Shown: positions 53,016 to 62,292 of the stretch, piece after piece
How the letters are laid out: each line of letters opens with the position of its first letter
Position numbering within the stretch: position 1 is the stretch's first letter
Assembly (NCBI RefSeq): GCF_014641495.1
Contig: NZ_BMHV01000001.1
Location: forward strand, 1-64,000
Length of the DNA: 64,000 bases
Direction of reading: 5' to 3'
From: Terasakiella brassicae
GTDB lineage: Bacteria > Pseudomonadota > Alphaproteobacteria > Rhodospirillales > Terasakiellaceae
Notes under the pieces: generated by a model
Databases searched by the model: none
Told to the model about the DNA's origin: nothing
The model's input: the letters and a program-made list of their open reading frames with translations, nothing else
Program-made: the position numbers and the translations under genes

Positions 53016-53043
53016 TTGGTAAGTATAATAAAAAATACCAATT
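53014..53043. promoter_or_regulatory. Inverted repeat between the two halves of the oxidase cluster
   Basis: AATTGGTA and TACCAATT (8-bp arms, 14-nt A-rich loop) overlap the stop codon of the CuA gene. The following 80 bp to ctaB are very AT-rich (ATTATAATAATTATAA), the longest gap in the operon. It could be an operator or a weak terminator separating two transcripts. Confidence 0.4.
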
Positions 53044-53123
53044 GATTTATCTTAAAATACCTGTAACATAAAATTATAATAATTATAAAGTTCTTAGTAT
53101 AACCTGATGCAAAGAGGTATATT

Positions 53124-53984
53124 ATGGGAGGATACTTTCAATTGGCGAAGCCTCGTATTGGGGTTATGATCGCCTTGACGGCAGTGACCGGCTATCTTGC
53201 GACGGTGGCGCCGGGTGAGATTAATTTGTCTCATCTTTTGGTGTTAAGTCTCGCAATGATGATGGGCTCTGCTTCTTCCAGTATATTCAATCATTTCTAC
53301 GATAGAGATATCGATCGACTGATGAAACGGACCTGCCAGCGGCCTTTTGCTGTACGCAGTGTCGCCAGTCCTCAGCTCGTACTTTGGATTGCCGCAAGTT
53401 TGCTGGTTTTTGGCTGTGCTATGGCCACTTATGTTTTTAATCCGACTGTTGCCGCGCACCTCTTTTTGGGTGCGTTTTTTTATGGGGTTGTGTACACGAT
53501 CTGGCTGAAACGGCGCAATTGGTTAAATATCGTCATTGGTGGTTTGGCTGGCAGTTTTGCCGTGTTGGCAGGCGCTGCGGCCGTTAACCCGGATCAATGG
53601 TTTTTGCCGATGTTACTGGCGATTGTCCTGTTCTTCTGGACACCGTCACATTTCTGGGCCTTGGCAATGCGTTTGAAAGACCAATACGCTGCGGCCGGTG
53701 TGCCGATGTTACCCGTTGTCGTCGGCAACGTACGGACATCGCGCTATATCTTAATTAACAGCCTTTTGCTGGTTTTTTCCAGCTTGTTACCTTGGTTCTT
53801 GGGGGAACTTGGGAACATTTACGGCATCGGTGCCTTGGCACTGGGTGTCTACCTTTTGCGATGCAACTGGGCCTTGATAAAAGAGCCGGACGAGAAAACG
53901 GCCATGACCAACTTTTTTGCATCTATGAAATATCTGGGGGGGCTTTTCCTTGTCGTCATAATGGATGTTCATCTTCCTCTGTAA
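53124..53984 (+). CDS. ctaB: Protoheme IX farnesyltransferase (heme O synthase, CtaB)
   Basis: 286 residues with eight to nine membrane helices of the UbiA superfamily. The prenyl-diphosphate motif NHFYDRDIDRLMKRTCQRP (N-x3-D-x3-D) is present, as is the second motif region FFWTPSHFWALAMRLKDQY. It converts heme B to heme O, the substrate of CtaA. Family members often keep a longer N-terminus; this one starts directly before helix 1 (MGGYFQLAKPRIGVMI). Confidence 0.95.
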   Translation: MGGYFQLAKPRIGVMIALTAVTGYLATVAPGEINLSHLLVLSLAMMMGSASSSIFNHFYDRDIDRLMKRTCQRPFAVRSVASPQLVLWIAASLLVFGCAMATYVFNPTVAAHLFLGAFFYGVVYTIWLKRRNWLNIVIGGLAGSFAVLAGAAAVNPDQWFLPMLLAIVLFFWTPSHFWALAMRLKDQYAAAGVPMLPVVVGNVRTSRYILINSLLLVFSSLLPWFLGELGNIYGIGALALGVYLLRCNWALIKEPDEKTAMTNFFASMKYLGGLFLVVIMDVHLPL

Positions 53985-54074
53985 GGGAGGGGATGACCAA
54001 GCCGCATAAGAATAGTCAAAGACGATTTTGCCCTAAGTTTATTGGTTAAACAACGACATCTGGGAGGTAACCGT

Positions 54075-54836
54075 ATGTCGGCAGAGAGTTCACATGCACA
54101 TGAACATCATTGGGAATGGAGCCAAGCGCCATTCTGGGTGGTGGCGGGCGTTTTCTTTCTCGTCCCCTTAACATTTGCAGCCTATTTTCAATATCAAAAT
54201 CCACTTTTGGCCGCCATTTTTGCAGGTCTGGGTACGCCCATGCTTTTGGCCGGGATTGCGATGTGGGTCAACGAAGGATTGACGGTCAAACCGTTGATTG
54301 CTGACGTGGCCGGGATCGGTCTTCCGATCTTTATTATTTCTGAAATTTTTATCTTTCTTTCCTTTTTTGTCGCTTATTGGATGATGCGATTGGGGGCGGA
54401 TGTCTGGCCACCGGAAGGAACGCCGGAATTCCCGGTCACATTACCGTTGATTATGACTGTTGTGTTGCTGTCTTCGTCCGTAACCATTCATATCGCGGAA
54501 GAAAAATACGCCCATAATGATCATGGCGGTTTCGTAAAATGGCTGATTTTCACCATGCTTTTGGGGTTGATGTTTATCAGTATGACTTTTTACGAGTATA
54601 ACCACCTTTTCCATGAAGAATTTTATCCAGATACAAATGCATTTGGCACGATCTTTTTCAGTTTGACGGGCTTTCATGCCAGTCATGTGATCGGCGGACT
54701 TGGGATATTTGTTTGTGTGTTGATCCCGGCATTACGGGGGCTGACAAACAAAACGTTTATCACTTGTGCATCAATTTATTGGCATTTTGTGGATGTTGTC
54801 TGGTTCTTCGTCGTTTCTCAGATTTATTTCTGGTGA
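54075..54836 (+). CDS. ctaE: Cytochrome c oxidase subunit III
   Basis: 253 residues from ATG 54075, preceded by GGGAGG; an upstream TTG (54042) in frame is less likely. A His-rich N-terminus (SSHAHEHHWEW) is followed by seven helices. Motifs include LSFFVAYWMMRLG, FHASHVIGGLGIFVC and the C-terminal IYWHFVDVVWFFVV, which are signatures of subunit III. It is placed upstream of sco, subunit II and subunit I. Confidence 0.92.
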   Translation: MSAESSHAHEHHWEWSQAPFWVVAGVFFLVPLTFAAYFQYQNPLLAAIFAGLGTPMLLAGIAMWVNEGLTVKPLIADVAGIGLPIFIISEIFIFLSFFVAYWMMRLGADVWPPEGTPEFPVTLPLIMTVVLLSSSVTIHIAEEKYAHNDHGGFVKWLIFTMLLGLMFISMTFYEYNHLFHEEFYPDTNAFGTIFFSLTGFHASHVIGGLGIFVCVLIPALRGLTNKTFITCASIYWHFVDVVWFFVVSQIYFW

Positions 54837-54839
54837 CGT

Positions 54840-55700
54840 ATGAAGAATGTGTGTCGCATAGTCAGCGTTTTGGCGGTTACTGTGGTTTTACTGCTGGCTT
54901 TTCAATCTAATGCAATAGCTACGCAGGTTTTTCGGGTGCCTGATTCTGATATCGATCCGGAGGCCTTGCGCATTAGCGAAGCCAAAGTTCTGGGGCTAAA
55001 ACCGAAAAAAGGATTTTCCTTTTTAAATCAGGAAGGTGAGACTTTTACCTTTGACGATTACGAAGGCAAACCGCTGGTTTTGGTTTTGTCCTATTACAGC
55101 TGTGATGGCGTTTGTTCCTCCGTTAATATTGAATTGGGCGAACGTCTGAACCAACTGGAAAAGGATGGGCGCTTGAAACCGGGCAAAGACTTTAACGTTG
55201 TCACGCTGTCTTTTGACAAAAATGATACGTTGGAAACACTTGAACGTTTTAGAAAGAACGTTGGACTGGACAAGGGCGTTGCGCAAGGATGGACTTTTTC
55301 TGTCGTGCGCCCTGAAGATCGCGAACGTATCAAAGTTTTTACAGATCGTTTTGATTTTCGTTTCTTTTGGTCCCCGCAGGATAGAACATTTTACCATCCA
55401 ACGGTCTATATGATCCTGTCCCCGGAAATGCGATTGGCACGCATTCTATACGCACACGACATTGATAAAAGTGACATTGAACTCGCCGTACTGGAATCCC
55501 GAAACGGGGATTTCAAGCCCGGCGAGATAATCAATTACGCGGTCTCTTTGTGTTACAGCTACAACTACAAAGAAGGGCGCTATGTTTTCAATATTCCCAT
55601 GTTTGTGGCTTTTGGTTCGTTGTTTGTTGGCATCAGTGCCTTGGGAACATCGGTCTTTGCCTTTAAGCGCAGACAGAAGAAAAGGGAGGATAAGGCATGA
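54840..55700 (+). CDS. SCO1/SenC family copper chaperone
   Basis: 286 residues. A signal/anchor helix lies at about 5-25. The thioredoxin-fold SCO domain has the copper motif SYYSCDGVCSS (C-x3-C) and the distal His in FYHPTVYMIL. Unlike most SCO proteins it has a second, C-terminal membrane helix (about 253-274) with the basic tail KRRQKKREDK. It loads CuA of subunit II. It overlaps the subunit II start by 4 bp (ATGA). Confidence 0.92.
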   Translation: MKNVCRIVSVLAVTVVLLLAFQSNAIATQVFRVPDSDIDPEALRISEAKVLGLKPKKGFSFLNQEGETFTFDDYEGKPLVLVLSYYSCDGVCSSVNIELGERLNQLEKDGRLKPGKDFNVVTLSFDKNDTLETLERFRKNVGLDKGVAQGWTFSVVRPEDRERIKVFTDRFDFRFFWSPQDRTFYHPTVYMILSPEMRLARILYAHDIDKSDIELAVLESRNGDFKPGEIINYAVSLCYSYNYKEGRYVFNIPMFVAFGSLFVGISALGTSVFAFKRRQKKREDKA

Positions 55701-56428
55701 GGACGTTTTTAGGGAAAGCTGCAGCCCTGTCGGGTATTTTTGCAGTTGGACCCGCGTTCGCGCAAGACGAGGGGTACGAGAGAGATCCGGCAGCAGGCTG
55801 GGATCATCTCTGGCATGAAATCATTGTCGATATTACGGTGATCGGTGTGATTTTCAGCCTTGCTGCTATTTATATGGTTTGGAAGTACCGCGCTAAAAAT
55901 GAAAATGAAGTGGGAAGGGGGCCGAAGTTAACACCGGCAGCCGCCCTTGCCTGGGCTTTGATACCGGCATCCATATTTATGGCGGACGATTTTTTCCTGT
56001 CTGCGAAGGGCTGGACATTGTGGAATGACTATCGCCGTATCCCCGATGATGCCAAGGAAATTCGGGTAACAGCCTATCAATGGTATTGGGAATTCGATTA
56101 TGGTGACGAGATTGTATCTGAAGAACTCGTTGTTCCCAAAGGCCAACCGATTGTTTTGCGAATGACATCGGAAGATGTGTTGCATTCTTTGTACATTCCT
56201 GAATTTCGCGTCAAAGAAGATGTCATGCCGGGGCGGGTGACTTATGTTTGGTTTAACCCGAAAGAAACCGGCGAATACGTGCATACCTGTACGGAATTTT
56301 GTGGGACAGCGCATGCCGAGATGTACACAACCGTTCGCGTTCTGGAGCAGGACGAATATGACGAATGGTTCAATCAAATCAAGGAAGAAGCAAACGCCAA
56401 TTCCTTACCCAACAACACACAAAGCTGA
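55697..56428 (+). CDS. ctaC: Cytochrome c oxidase subunit II
   Basis: 243 residues. A signal sequence ending near AFAQDE is followed by two membrane helices (about 38-62, 80-100). The CuA cupredoxin domain has TAYQWYWEFDYG (aromatic patch), His in SEDVLHSLYIP and CTEFCGTAHAEM with all ligands. There is no fused cytochrome c domain, so an external cytochrome c is expected. It is coupled to sco by overlap and is followed by ctaD. Confidence 0.95.
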   Translation: MRTFLGKAAALSGIFAVGPAFAQDEGYERDPAAGWDHLWHEIIVDITVIGVIFSLAAIYMVWKYRAKNENEVGRGPKLTPAAALAWALIPASIFMADDFFLSAKGWTLWNDYRRIPDDAKEIRVTAYQWYWEFDYGDEIVSEELVVPKGQPIVLRMTSEDVLHSLYIPEFRVKEDVMPGRVTYVWFNPKETGEYVHTCTEFCGTAHAEMYTTVRVLEQDEYDEWFNQIKEEANANSLPNNTQS

Positions 56429-56445
56429 GGGAGGATGCACATCAA

Positions 56446-58089
56446 ATGAGCATGCAGACTTTCAAAGAATGGTTCTTTACAACAGACCATAAACGGATCG
56501 GGATCATGTATCTCATCGGGTCCATGACAGCCTTTGTGGTTGCCGGGATGATGGCGTTGTTGATCCGTCTGGAACAGTCCCAATTGGGACCAACCATTAC
56601 CGATAACCCCAATGAATATAACCAATGGCTCTATTTTCATGGCGCGGCTATGGTTCTGGCTTTCCTTATTCCGGGGTTGACCGGTTTTTTTGCCAACTAT
56701 TTTCTGCCTTTGATGATTGGCGCACAGGATGTTGCCTTTCCGCGCATTAATGCCTTTTCCATCTGGTTGTTTTATGGCGCGATTATTCTGGCGTTACTGA
56801 GCTTCGTGATCCCGGACCCGCCGGACATTATGTGGACAGGCTATCCGCCTTACTCAATCACAACGATGGGCAATACGGCTTATTATGTCTTCACCCTTCA
56901 TTTGTTGGGATTCAGTTCCGTATTAGGTGCCGTGAACTTCCTTGTGACCGTTATTTATATGCGCGCACCGGGGATTGGCTGGAACCAGTTGAATATCTTC
57001 ACTTGGACAACTGTTGCCGCGTTTGTTTTACAGCTCGTCTTTATTCCGGTTCTGGCCTCTGCCGTAACCATGTTGCTGTTTGATAAATACCTTGGGACGA
57101 ATTTCTTTAATCCTGAGGCGGGCGGTGATGTCCTTCTTTATCAAAACCTGTTCTGGTTCTATTCGCATCCGGCTGTTTACGTTATCTTTTTACCGGCAGT
57201 CGGGATCTTATTCGAAATCTTTACCACCATGTGTAAAAACCGGGTCTTTAACTATAAAGCCTGTGTTTATGGTGGTATTTGGGGCATTGTCGGGATTTCC
57301 GGCTTTGTGTGGGTGCATCACCTTTATGTATCCGGGATGCCGGATTGGTTGCGTATCGGACAAATGGTCACGACCTTGTTAATCTCGGTCCCTGTGGGGT
57401 TGATGGTCATGTCCATGTGGGGCACACTTTATAAGGCCGCGATTACGTTTAATACCGGTATGCTTTATGCGATATCGTGTTTGTTCCTTGTGTTATCGGG
57501 TGGATTGACGGGGATCCCCTTGGCCTTGACGGCGATTACGGTTCATTTGTCTGAAACGTCATTTGTCCATGCACACTTCCATTTTATCATGGCGATGTTT
57601 TCTGCCTTCGCTATGTTTGGCGGGATTTATTACTGGTTCCCAAAAATGTTTGGACGCTATGCTGATGGCAAATGGGCAACGACTGGCTTTATCCTTAATA
57701 TCGTCGGGGTTCATGTGACGTTTGTCCCGTTGTTCATCATCGGGGCACAAGGCATGCCACGGCGCTATTGGGATTACCAAATGTTCCCGCAGTTTGAACC
57801 TTATCATCAGGTGGCAACGCTTGGTGCCTTTATGGTAGCCGCTGGTATGTCGGTGACGATCCTGAACTGGATTATCTGTGCGTTCAAAGGCAAGGTTGCG
57901 CCTGAAAACCCGTGGAAATCATGTTCGTTGGAATGGACGCATGCACCGAACTGTCCGCAAGCCGGGAACTTCCCTAATCCGCCAACCGTCACGGCCGATT
58001 GGTCACCTTATGGCTATGCAGATCGTGAAGCTAATCTGAAGGCAACGACCGATCCGGGCTTTCCCGGTGCGGCAAAACCTGCGGAGTAA
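56446..58089 (+). CDS. ctaD: Cytochrome c oxidase subunit I, type A2
   Basis: 547 residues from ATG 56446 (MSMQTFKEWFFTTDHKRIG), preceded by GGGAGGA; an upstream in-frame ATG would overlap subunit II. Twelve helices. FHGAAMVLAF carries the low-spin heme His, HHLYVSGM the CuB pair and HAHFHFIMAM the heme ligands. TM6 reads WFYSHPAVYV: the YS pair instead of the GHPEV glutamate marks a type A2 heme-copper oxidase. It is the catalytic proton-pumping subunit of an aa3-type oxidase. Confidence 0.96.
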   Translation: MSMQTFKEWFFTTDHKRIGIMYLIGSMTAFVVAGMMALLIRLEQSQLGPTITDNPNEYNQWLYFHGAAMVLAFLIPGLTGFFANYFLPLMIGAQDVAFPRINAFSIWLFYGAIILALLSFVIPDPPDIMWTGYPPYSITTMGNTAYYVFTLHLLGFSSVLGAVNFLVTVIYMRAPGIGWNQLNIFTWTTVAAFVLQLVFIPVLASAVTMLLFDKYLGTNFFNPEAGGDVLLYQNLFWFYSHPAVYVIFLPAVGILFEIFTTMCKNRVFNYKACVYGGIWGIVGISGFVWVHHLYVSGMPDWLRIGQMVTTLLISVPVGLMVMSMWGTLYKAAITFNTGMLYAISCLFLVLSGGLTGIPLALTAITVHLSETSFVHAHFHFIMAMFSAFAMFGGIYYWFPKMFGRYADGKWATTGFILNIVGVHVTFVPLFIIGAQGMPRRYWDYQMFPQFEPYHQVATLGAFMVAAGMSVTILNWIICAFKGKVAPENPWKSCSLEWTHAPNCPQAGNFPNPPTVTADWSPYGYADREANLKATTDPGFPGAAKPAE

Positions 58090-58107
58090 GAAATGAGGGA
58101 ACATGCA

Positions 58108-58221
58108 ATGAGTGAAAAACCCAATTTACCCTCCAAAACCAAGGTTGCCCTGTTGTTAGTGGCAATCGCATTGGCGGCGTATATCGGGGTTTACGTCAGG
58201 GTCTATTTCTTTGGACCCTGA
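58108..58221 (+). CDS. 37-residue single-helix membrane peptide of the oxidase operon
   Basis: The ORF reads MSEKPNLPSKTKVALLL then a hydrophobic helix and ends VYFFGP. An in-frame ATG at 58093 would add five residues, but GAGGGA lies at the right distance from 58108. One transmembrane helix has a polar, Lys-containing N-terminus. It lies 18 bp after ctaD in the same direction. Small single-helix subunits or assembly peptides at this position are known in alphaproteobacterial oxidase operons. I cannot name the family. Confidence 0.7.
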   Translation: MSEKPNLPSKTKVALLLVAIALAAYIGVYVRVYFFGP

Positions 58222-58230
58222 GGAGGGGGT

Positions 58231-58261
58231 GAAGAAAGGGTCATTTTTTGGCCCTTTCTTC
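58231..58261. terminator. Terminator-like hairpin at the end of the oxidase operon
   Basis: GAAGAAAGGG and CCCTTTCTTC form a perfect 10-bp stem, extended by TCA/TGG with one wobble, around a T-rich loop. It starts 9 bp after the small-peptide stop and covers the last codons and stop of the convergent acyl-CoA synthetase gene. It may end both transcripts; a T-run after the stem is weak. Confidence 0.5.
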
Positions 58262-59917
58262 TGCCACCAGTTCTTTTTTCGAGAGCTTCCCGATCATGGT
58301 CTTGGGCAGTTCGTCGCGAAATTCAATATGGCGGGGCCGTTCGATCGGGGACAGATAATCGCGTAAAAATGCTTTGAGGTCATCTTCGCTGATATGTTGA
58401 TTTTCTTTTAAACGGACAAAGGCCTTGGGGGCCTGTCCGCGATATTCATCATCAATACCGATGACCGTGACTTCGGCCACGGCTGGGTGTTGATAAATCG
58501 CTTCTTCGATTGTGCGCGGAAAGACGTTATAGCCGGAACAAATAATTAAATCCTTGGCTCGGTCGATCAGGAAAATATAGCCGTCTTCATCCATATACCC
58601 GACATCACCGGTTCGCAATTCGTCCCCATGAAAGGTTTCTTTTGTGGCGTTTGGGCGATGATAATATCCGGTCATAACCTGTGGACCTTTTATACAAATT
58701 TCACCCGTTTCCCCCCTTGGGATGGGATCATAAGGCGGTTCCATATTTCGAATGATAATTTCGGTGGATGGCAGTGGCACACCGATGGATCCTTCTTTTG
58801 AAAGACCGCCAATGGGATTACAGGTGGCCACGGGGGAACTTTCGCTCAGGCCATAACCTTCGACCAATGCACAACCCGTCAGACGTTCAAATTTTTTGCG
58901 GGTTTCAAGGGGCAGGGCTGCACCGCCACTGATACAAAAACGAATGGAAGTCAGATCATAATCATCAATGTCATTATGATTGGCAATCGCTGTATAGATT
59001 GTGGGAACAGCGGGAAATAAAGTCGGGCGTTTTTCATCGATTAATTTGAGTACGCTATTCAATTCAAAGCGCGGCACCATGATGAGTTCCATACCGCTCA
59101 TAAGTCCCAGATTTAATTCTACCGTCATGGCAAAGACATGGAAGAAGGGGAGAACACATAAAATGCGCTCATGGCCTTTATGAACATCCGGGAACCACGC
59201 GCGGACCTGTTTTAAATTGGCAACAAGGTTGGCGTGGCTCAAGACAGCCCCCTTGGGGACACCCGTTGTCCCACCAGTGTACTGGATGACGGCTGCATCT
59301 TTTTTAGCATCAACGGAAACCGGGTCCGGTTGACCATCATTTTTGATCAAGTCATCAAAGGTGATGTGTTGCAGGTCTTTTTCAAAGGGGGAAATTTCAC
59401 TGCGTTTGAAAACACTGAACAATACACTTTTCATCGGTGTGAGAATATCGCTCATGGAACATACGATGACTTTTTTAAGCGGTGTGGTGTCGATCAGTTC
59501 ATTGACCTTGGGATAAAGCTGTTGCAGGTCCAATGTCACCATAATTTCTGTTTGGCTGTCTTCGACCTGAAACTCCAATTCCTTGCGAACATACAGCGGA
59601 TTGTAATTAACCACCGTTCCGCCCACAGTCAGGATGGCGTAATAGCAAATAACGTAATAAGGACAGTTTGGCAGGCATAGGCCGACTTTTACGCCACGGC
59701 GTACCCCAAGAAGCTGAAATCCTTTGGCGGCCCGGCCAACCAGGTCAGCAATGTCGTTATAGCTATATTTACGGTCTAAAAAATCCAGACAGGGACGCTC
59801 ATTATATTCGGTACAAGCCTGTTCAAAAAAGGCGTGCAAGGGGCGCATGTCCTGCGTGATTTCAGCGTCCACACCATCGGCATAAGCCTTTAACCAAGGA
59901 AAACTATGTTCAGCCAT
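58241..59917 (-). CDS. fadD: Long-chain acyl-CoA synthetase (FadD-like)
   Basis: 558 residues, ANL superfamily. The AMP/P-loop motif is YTGGTTGVPKGAVLSHANLV. The A5 motif VEGYGLSESSP, hinge region ELRTGDVGYMDEDGYIFLID and C-terminal Lys in KTMIGKLSKKEL follow. It activates fatty acids with ATP and CoA. I take ATG 59917 (MAEHSF) as start; a GTG at 59923 overlaps the stop codon of the upstream acyltransferase-hydrolase gene, so the two are translationally coupled and probably share a lipid pathway. Confidence 0.92.
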   Translation of the reverse strand: MAEHSFPWLKAYADGVDAEITQDMRPLHAFFEQACTEYNERPCLDFLDRKYSYNDIADLVGRAAKGFQLLGVRRGVKVGLCLPNCPYYVICYYAILTVGGTVVNYNPLYVRKELEFQVEDSQTEIMVTLDLQQLYPKVNELIDTTPLKKVIVCSMSDILTPMKSVLFSVFKRSEISPFEKDLQHITFDDLIKNDGQPDPVSVDAKKDAAVIQYTGGTTGVPKGAVLSHANLVANLKQVRAWFPDVHKGHERILCVLPFFHVFAMTVELNLGLMSGMELIMVPRFELNSVLKLIDEKRPTLFPAVPTIYTAIANHNDIDDYDLTSIRFCISGGAALPLETRKKFERLTGCALVEGYGLSESSPVATCNPIGGLSKEGSIGVPLPSTEIIIRNMEPPYDPIPRGETGEICIKGPQVMTGYYHRPNATKETFHGDELRTGDVGYMDEDGYIFLIDRAKDLIICSGYNVFPRTIEEAIYQHPAVAEVTVIGIDDEYRGQAPKAFVRLKENQHISEDDLKAFLRDYLSPIERPRHIEFRDELPKTMIGKLSKKELVAEERAKK

Positions 59918-59919
59918 GA

Positions 59920-62226
59920 TCACAAATTCCTTTCAATGCGGTTGACGAAATCAATAATGTGCTGACGTGTCCCGCCGATATCTTCGGTCACAATACCATG
60001 TCGGGTTGACGCTACCATAACAAGTTCCGGCGTTGTGCCCGCCATTTCAGCACGGATCAGTCGCGCACTTTCCGGTTTTACGACTTTTTCCTGATCGCCT
60101 TGTATTAAACGGGTGGGGCATTTTACGCGATAAAGGTTTTGTTCCATATCATCGACCAGAAGGCGCAATTCATGTAAGGCCCGGATGGGGATATGTTTGT
60201 AATTGATATCGGGATGTTCGGACTCGTTGATGATGTAGGGCAGGATCCCTTCTTGTGCCGCCAACCATTTTGCCAGTCGGTTGGCATGATGGATCAGGGG
60301 CACAAACATCAGGTTGGGGTTGGCAAATCGCAAAGGGGTGGAGATTGCGCATATCCCCGCAAGTTTTGGGTCGTGTTCTGCGGCAAAACGCAAGGTCAAG
60401 GCGCCGCCGGTTGAAAATCCGACAATGATTACTTTTTCGCTGCGCATGGATAAAAGATCGTACCCGAGCTTGAGGGAACGCATCCAGTCTTGCCAACCTC
60501 GATCACGCAAATCACAAGGTGACGTTCCATGTCCTTCAAGACGGGGACCATAGACCCAGTATCCTTCTTCCGCCAATTGATGCCCCAGACCGATCATTTC
60601 TGCAGGTGAGGCCAAAAAACCGTGAACCAACAGGACGGAAGCCTTTTTGACCTTTTCCCCGACAGGGGCAAGATAAAACGGGCTGGCATCTGCCGTGGCA
60701 GTCTGTTGAATGTTGATTTCTTCATAGGCCGGGGCGCTAAAACGTTCTTTTGCCTGACGATAAGCATGTACTTCATCTTCAAAAAAGTATTGCGCCCAAT
60801 GATCCAGTGTAAGTTCCTGTTTATGATTAAGGGCACGATGAATTGCTGTTTTAATCCCACCGACAGGGGCGCATTCGTTGGCATAAACACAAATCGGGTT
60901 TTCCATACGTACATCGTGAAAATCGTGTTCAAGCTTAAGCTTGGGTAAGAAATGGATATTGTCGTCTTTGATTTCGACCAGGTTTGCGCGCTGTGCCGAT
61001 GTCAGAAATTGCTTGATTTCCTCGCAATGCCCATCGCGCAGATTTCTGTATGTTTCGGCATATAAAAGGGATCTGTGCAAATGAATGCCTTGTTCATGGC
61101 TGACGTAACGCGCTGCCAGATACAGTACATGCAGGAAATCCGATTGAGGCAGAGTGTCTGTGCCCCGATCCAGAAATTCCAGAATAAGGGCTGAGGCGAT
61201 ATGGGAAAGATTGACCGTCACCAGACGATACATATCTTCCATAATCTGATCACGCACCTGTTCTGTTTTATGGCGAAGACGTGTTCCGGCAAGACGTTTA
61301 AGGAACTGTTCACTTTGCGGTCCCATTGCAAATAAATCGTTCAGTCCGGTGATGTCTTCGACAGCTTGGCGAACAACGATCTTTTCCCACCATGTCCAAA
61401 ATTGTGCCATTTCAATTGGTTTGCCCATGCGGATATCCATATCGGTATCCTTCAGCATCAGGTTTCCTTCAATCAGCAATTCCTCGGCATATTTCTTGGG
61501 AAGTTTACCGGTTAATCGTTCGACGCTGTTTTTAAGGAAGTTTTCGGTGATGCGGATGGGGTAAAAGGTGATGTTGCTGGGAACGATGCGTGTGGGTTCG
61601 TGGCAGCGTTCCAGCAATGTTTCAACACTGTCCAGACCGATTTCTTCCACCCAATGCTCTAAAAGGTCATGGTCATTGCGTTGATGGGCGCAGTGTACGG
61701 CTTGTTTGAATTGATCAAGTACAAGGGCAAGACGGGCCGCCCCGCTGTGATGTTTTCTGCGTTCAAGGGCGGTTGGGGAAAAGACGGAATAATCCCCTTG
61801 TGCCGACATGATTTTTTTGTCTTTGATCATGCCGCCTTCAGGGAAAATAATGACCTTGCGCCCCCTCAGAATATCTTTTGCCAGTACGGATAACAGGTTT
61901 GGCATATTGTTGGGCAGGGCACCGACGGCATGCAGATAATTGGTGAACCGTTCATCCCCGCTAAAGAATTCAGCCGCAGCGACAGAGCGGCAATAGGCTT
62001 TTTGCTCTTGATAAATCAGGTATTGGGGAATAAAGGTTTCAAAGCGGGCAAAATGATTGAACAGAAAAATATGCCCCTGTTCGACCTGATTGCGACCGGC
62101 ATGAAGTTTGATGTTAACCCCAAGCATACGCTTGACCGTGGAAAAAGCACGCACGGACCAGCCATAGGTTTGCGGATTAATATCGGGCGGGCTGAAATGT
62201 TGCATTCCGGGATTGACCCTTTCCAT
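59920..62226 (-). CDS. Fused acyltransferase - alpha/beta hydrolase
   Basis: 768 residues. The N-terminal part (about 45-300) resembles glycerolipid acyltransferases: FNHFARFET gives an H-x4-E variant of the H-x4-D catalytic motif, with IIFPEGGMIKD as the substrate motif. A helical middle region follows (300-520). The C-terminal alpha/beta hydrolase (about 530-765) has LLVHGFLASPAEM, nucleophile Ser in VGFSTGGALT, LIQGDQEKVV (acid) and STRHGIVTED (His). No signal peptide is seen. Together with the overlapping fadD it suggests acyl transfer and hydrolysis on lipids or storage esters. I know no named function for this fusion. Confidence 0.82.
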   Translation of the reverse strand: MERVNPGMQHFSPPDINPQTYGWSVRAFSTVKRMLGVNIKLHAGRNQVEQGHIFLFNHFARFETFIPQYLIYQEQKAYCRSVAAAEFFSGDERFTNYLHAVGALPNNMPNLLSVLAKDILRGRKVIIFPEGGMIKDKKIMSAQGDYSVFSPTALERRKHHSGAARLALVLDQFKQAVHCAHQRNDHDLLEHWVEEIGLDSVETLLERCHEPTRIVPSNITFYPIRITENFLKNSVERLTGKLPKKYAEELLIEGNLMLKDTDMDIRMGKPIEMAQFWTWWEKIVVRQAVEDITGLNDLFAMGPQSEQFLKRLAGTRLRHKTEQVRDQIMEDMYRLVTVNLSHIASALILEFLDRGTDTLPQSDFLHVLYLAARYVSHEQGIHLHRSLLYAETYRNLRDGHCEEIKQFLTSAQRANLVEIKDDNIHFLPKLKLEHDFHDVRMENPICVYANECAPVGGIKTAIHRALNHKQELTLDHWAQYFFEDEVHAYRQAKERFSAPAYEEINIQQTATADASPFYLAPVGEKVKKASVLLVHGFLASPAEMIGLGHQLAEEGYWVYGPRLEGHGTSPCDLRDRGWQDWMRSLKLGYDLLSMRSEKVIIVGFSTGGALTLRFAAEHDPKLAGICAISTPLRFANPNLMFVPLIHHANRLAKWLAAQEGILPYIINESEHPDINYKHIPIRALHELRLLVDDMEQNLYRVKCPTRLIQGDQEKVVKPESARLIRAEMAGTTPELVMVASTRHGIVTEDIGGTRQHIIDFVNRIERNL

Positions 62227-62292
62227 AGTTCCCCTGTGTTAGTATGTAGGGAGGGGAGCTATAAAAACAACATATTTTTGAGTAAGATAGCA

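Noticed and set aside
53042-53055. FNR-box-like TTGATTTATCTTAA upstream of ctaB
   Set aside because: The second half-site matches only 3 of 5 positions (expected ATCAA), too weak to call.
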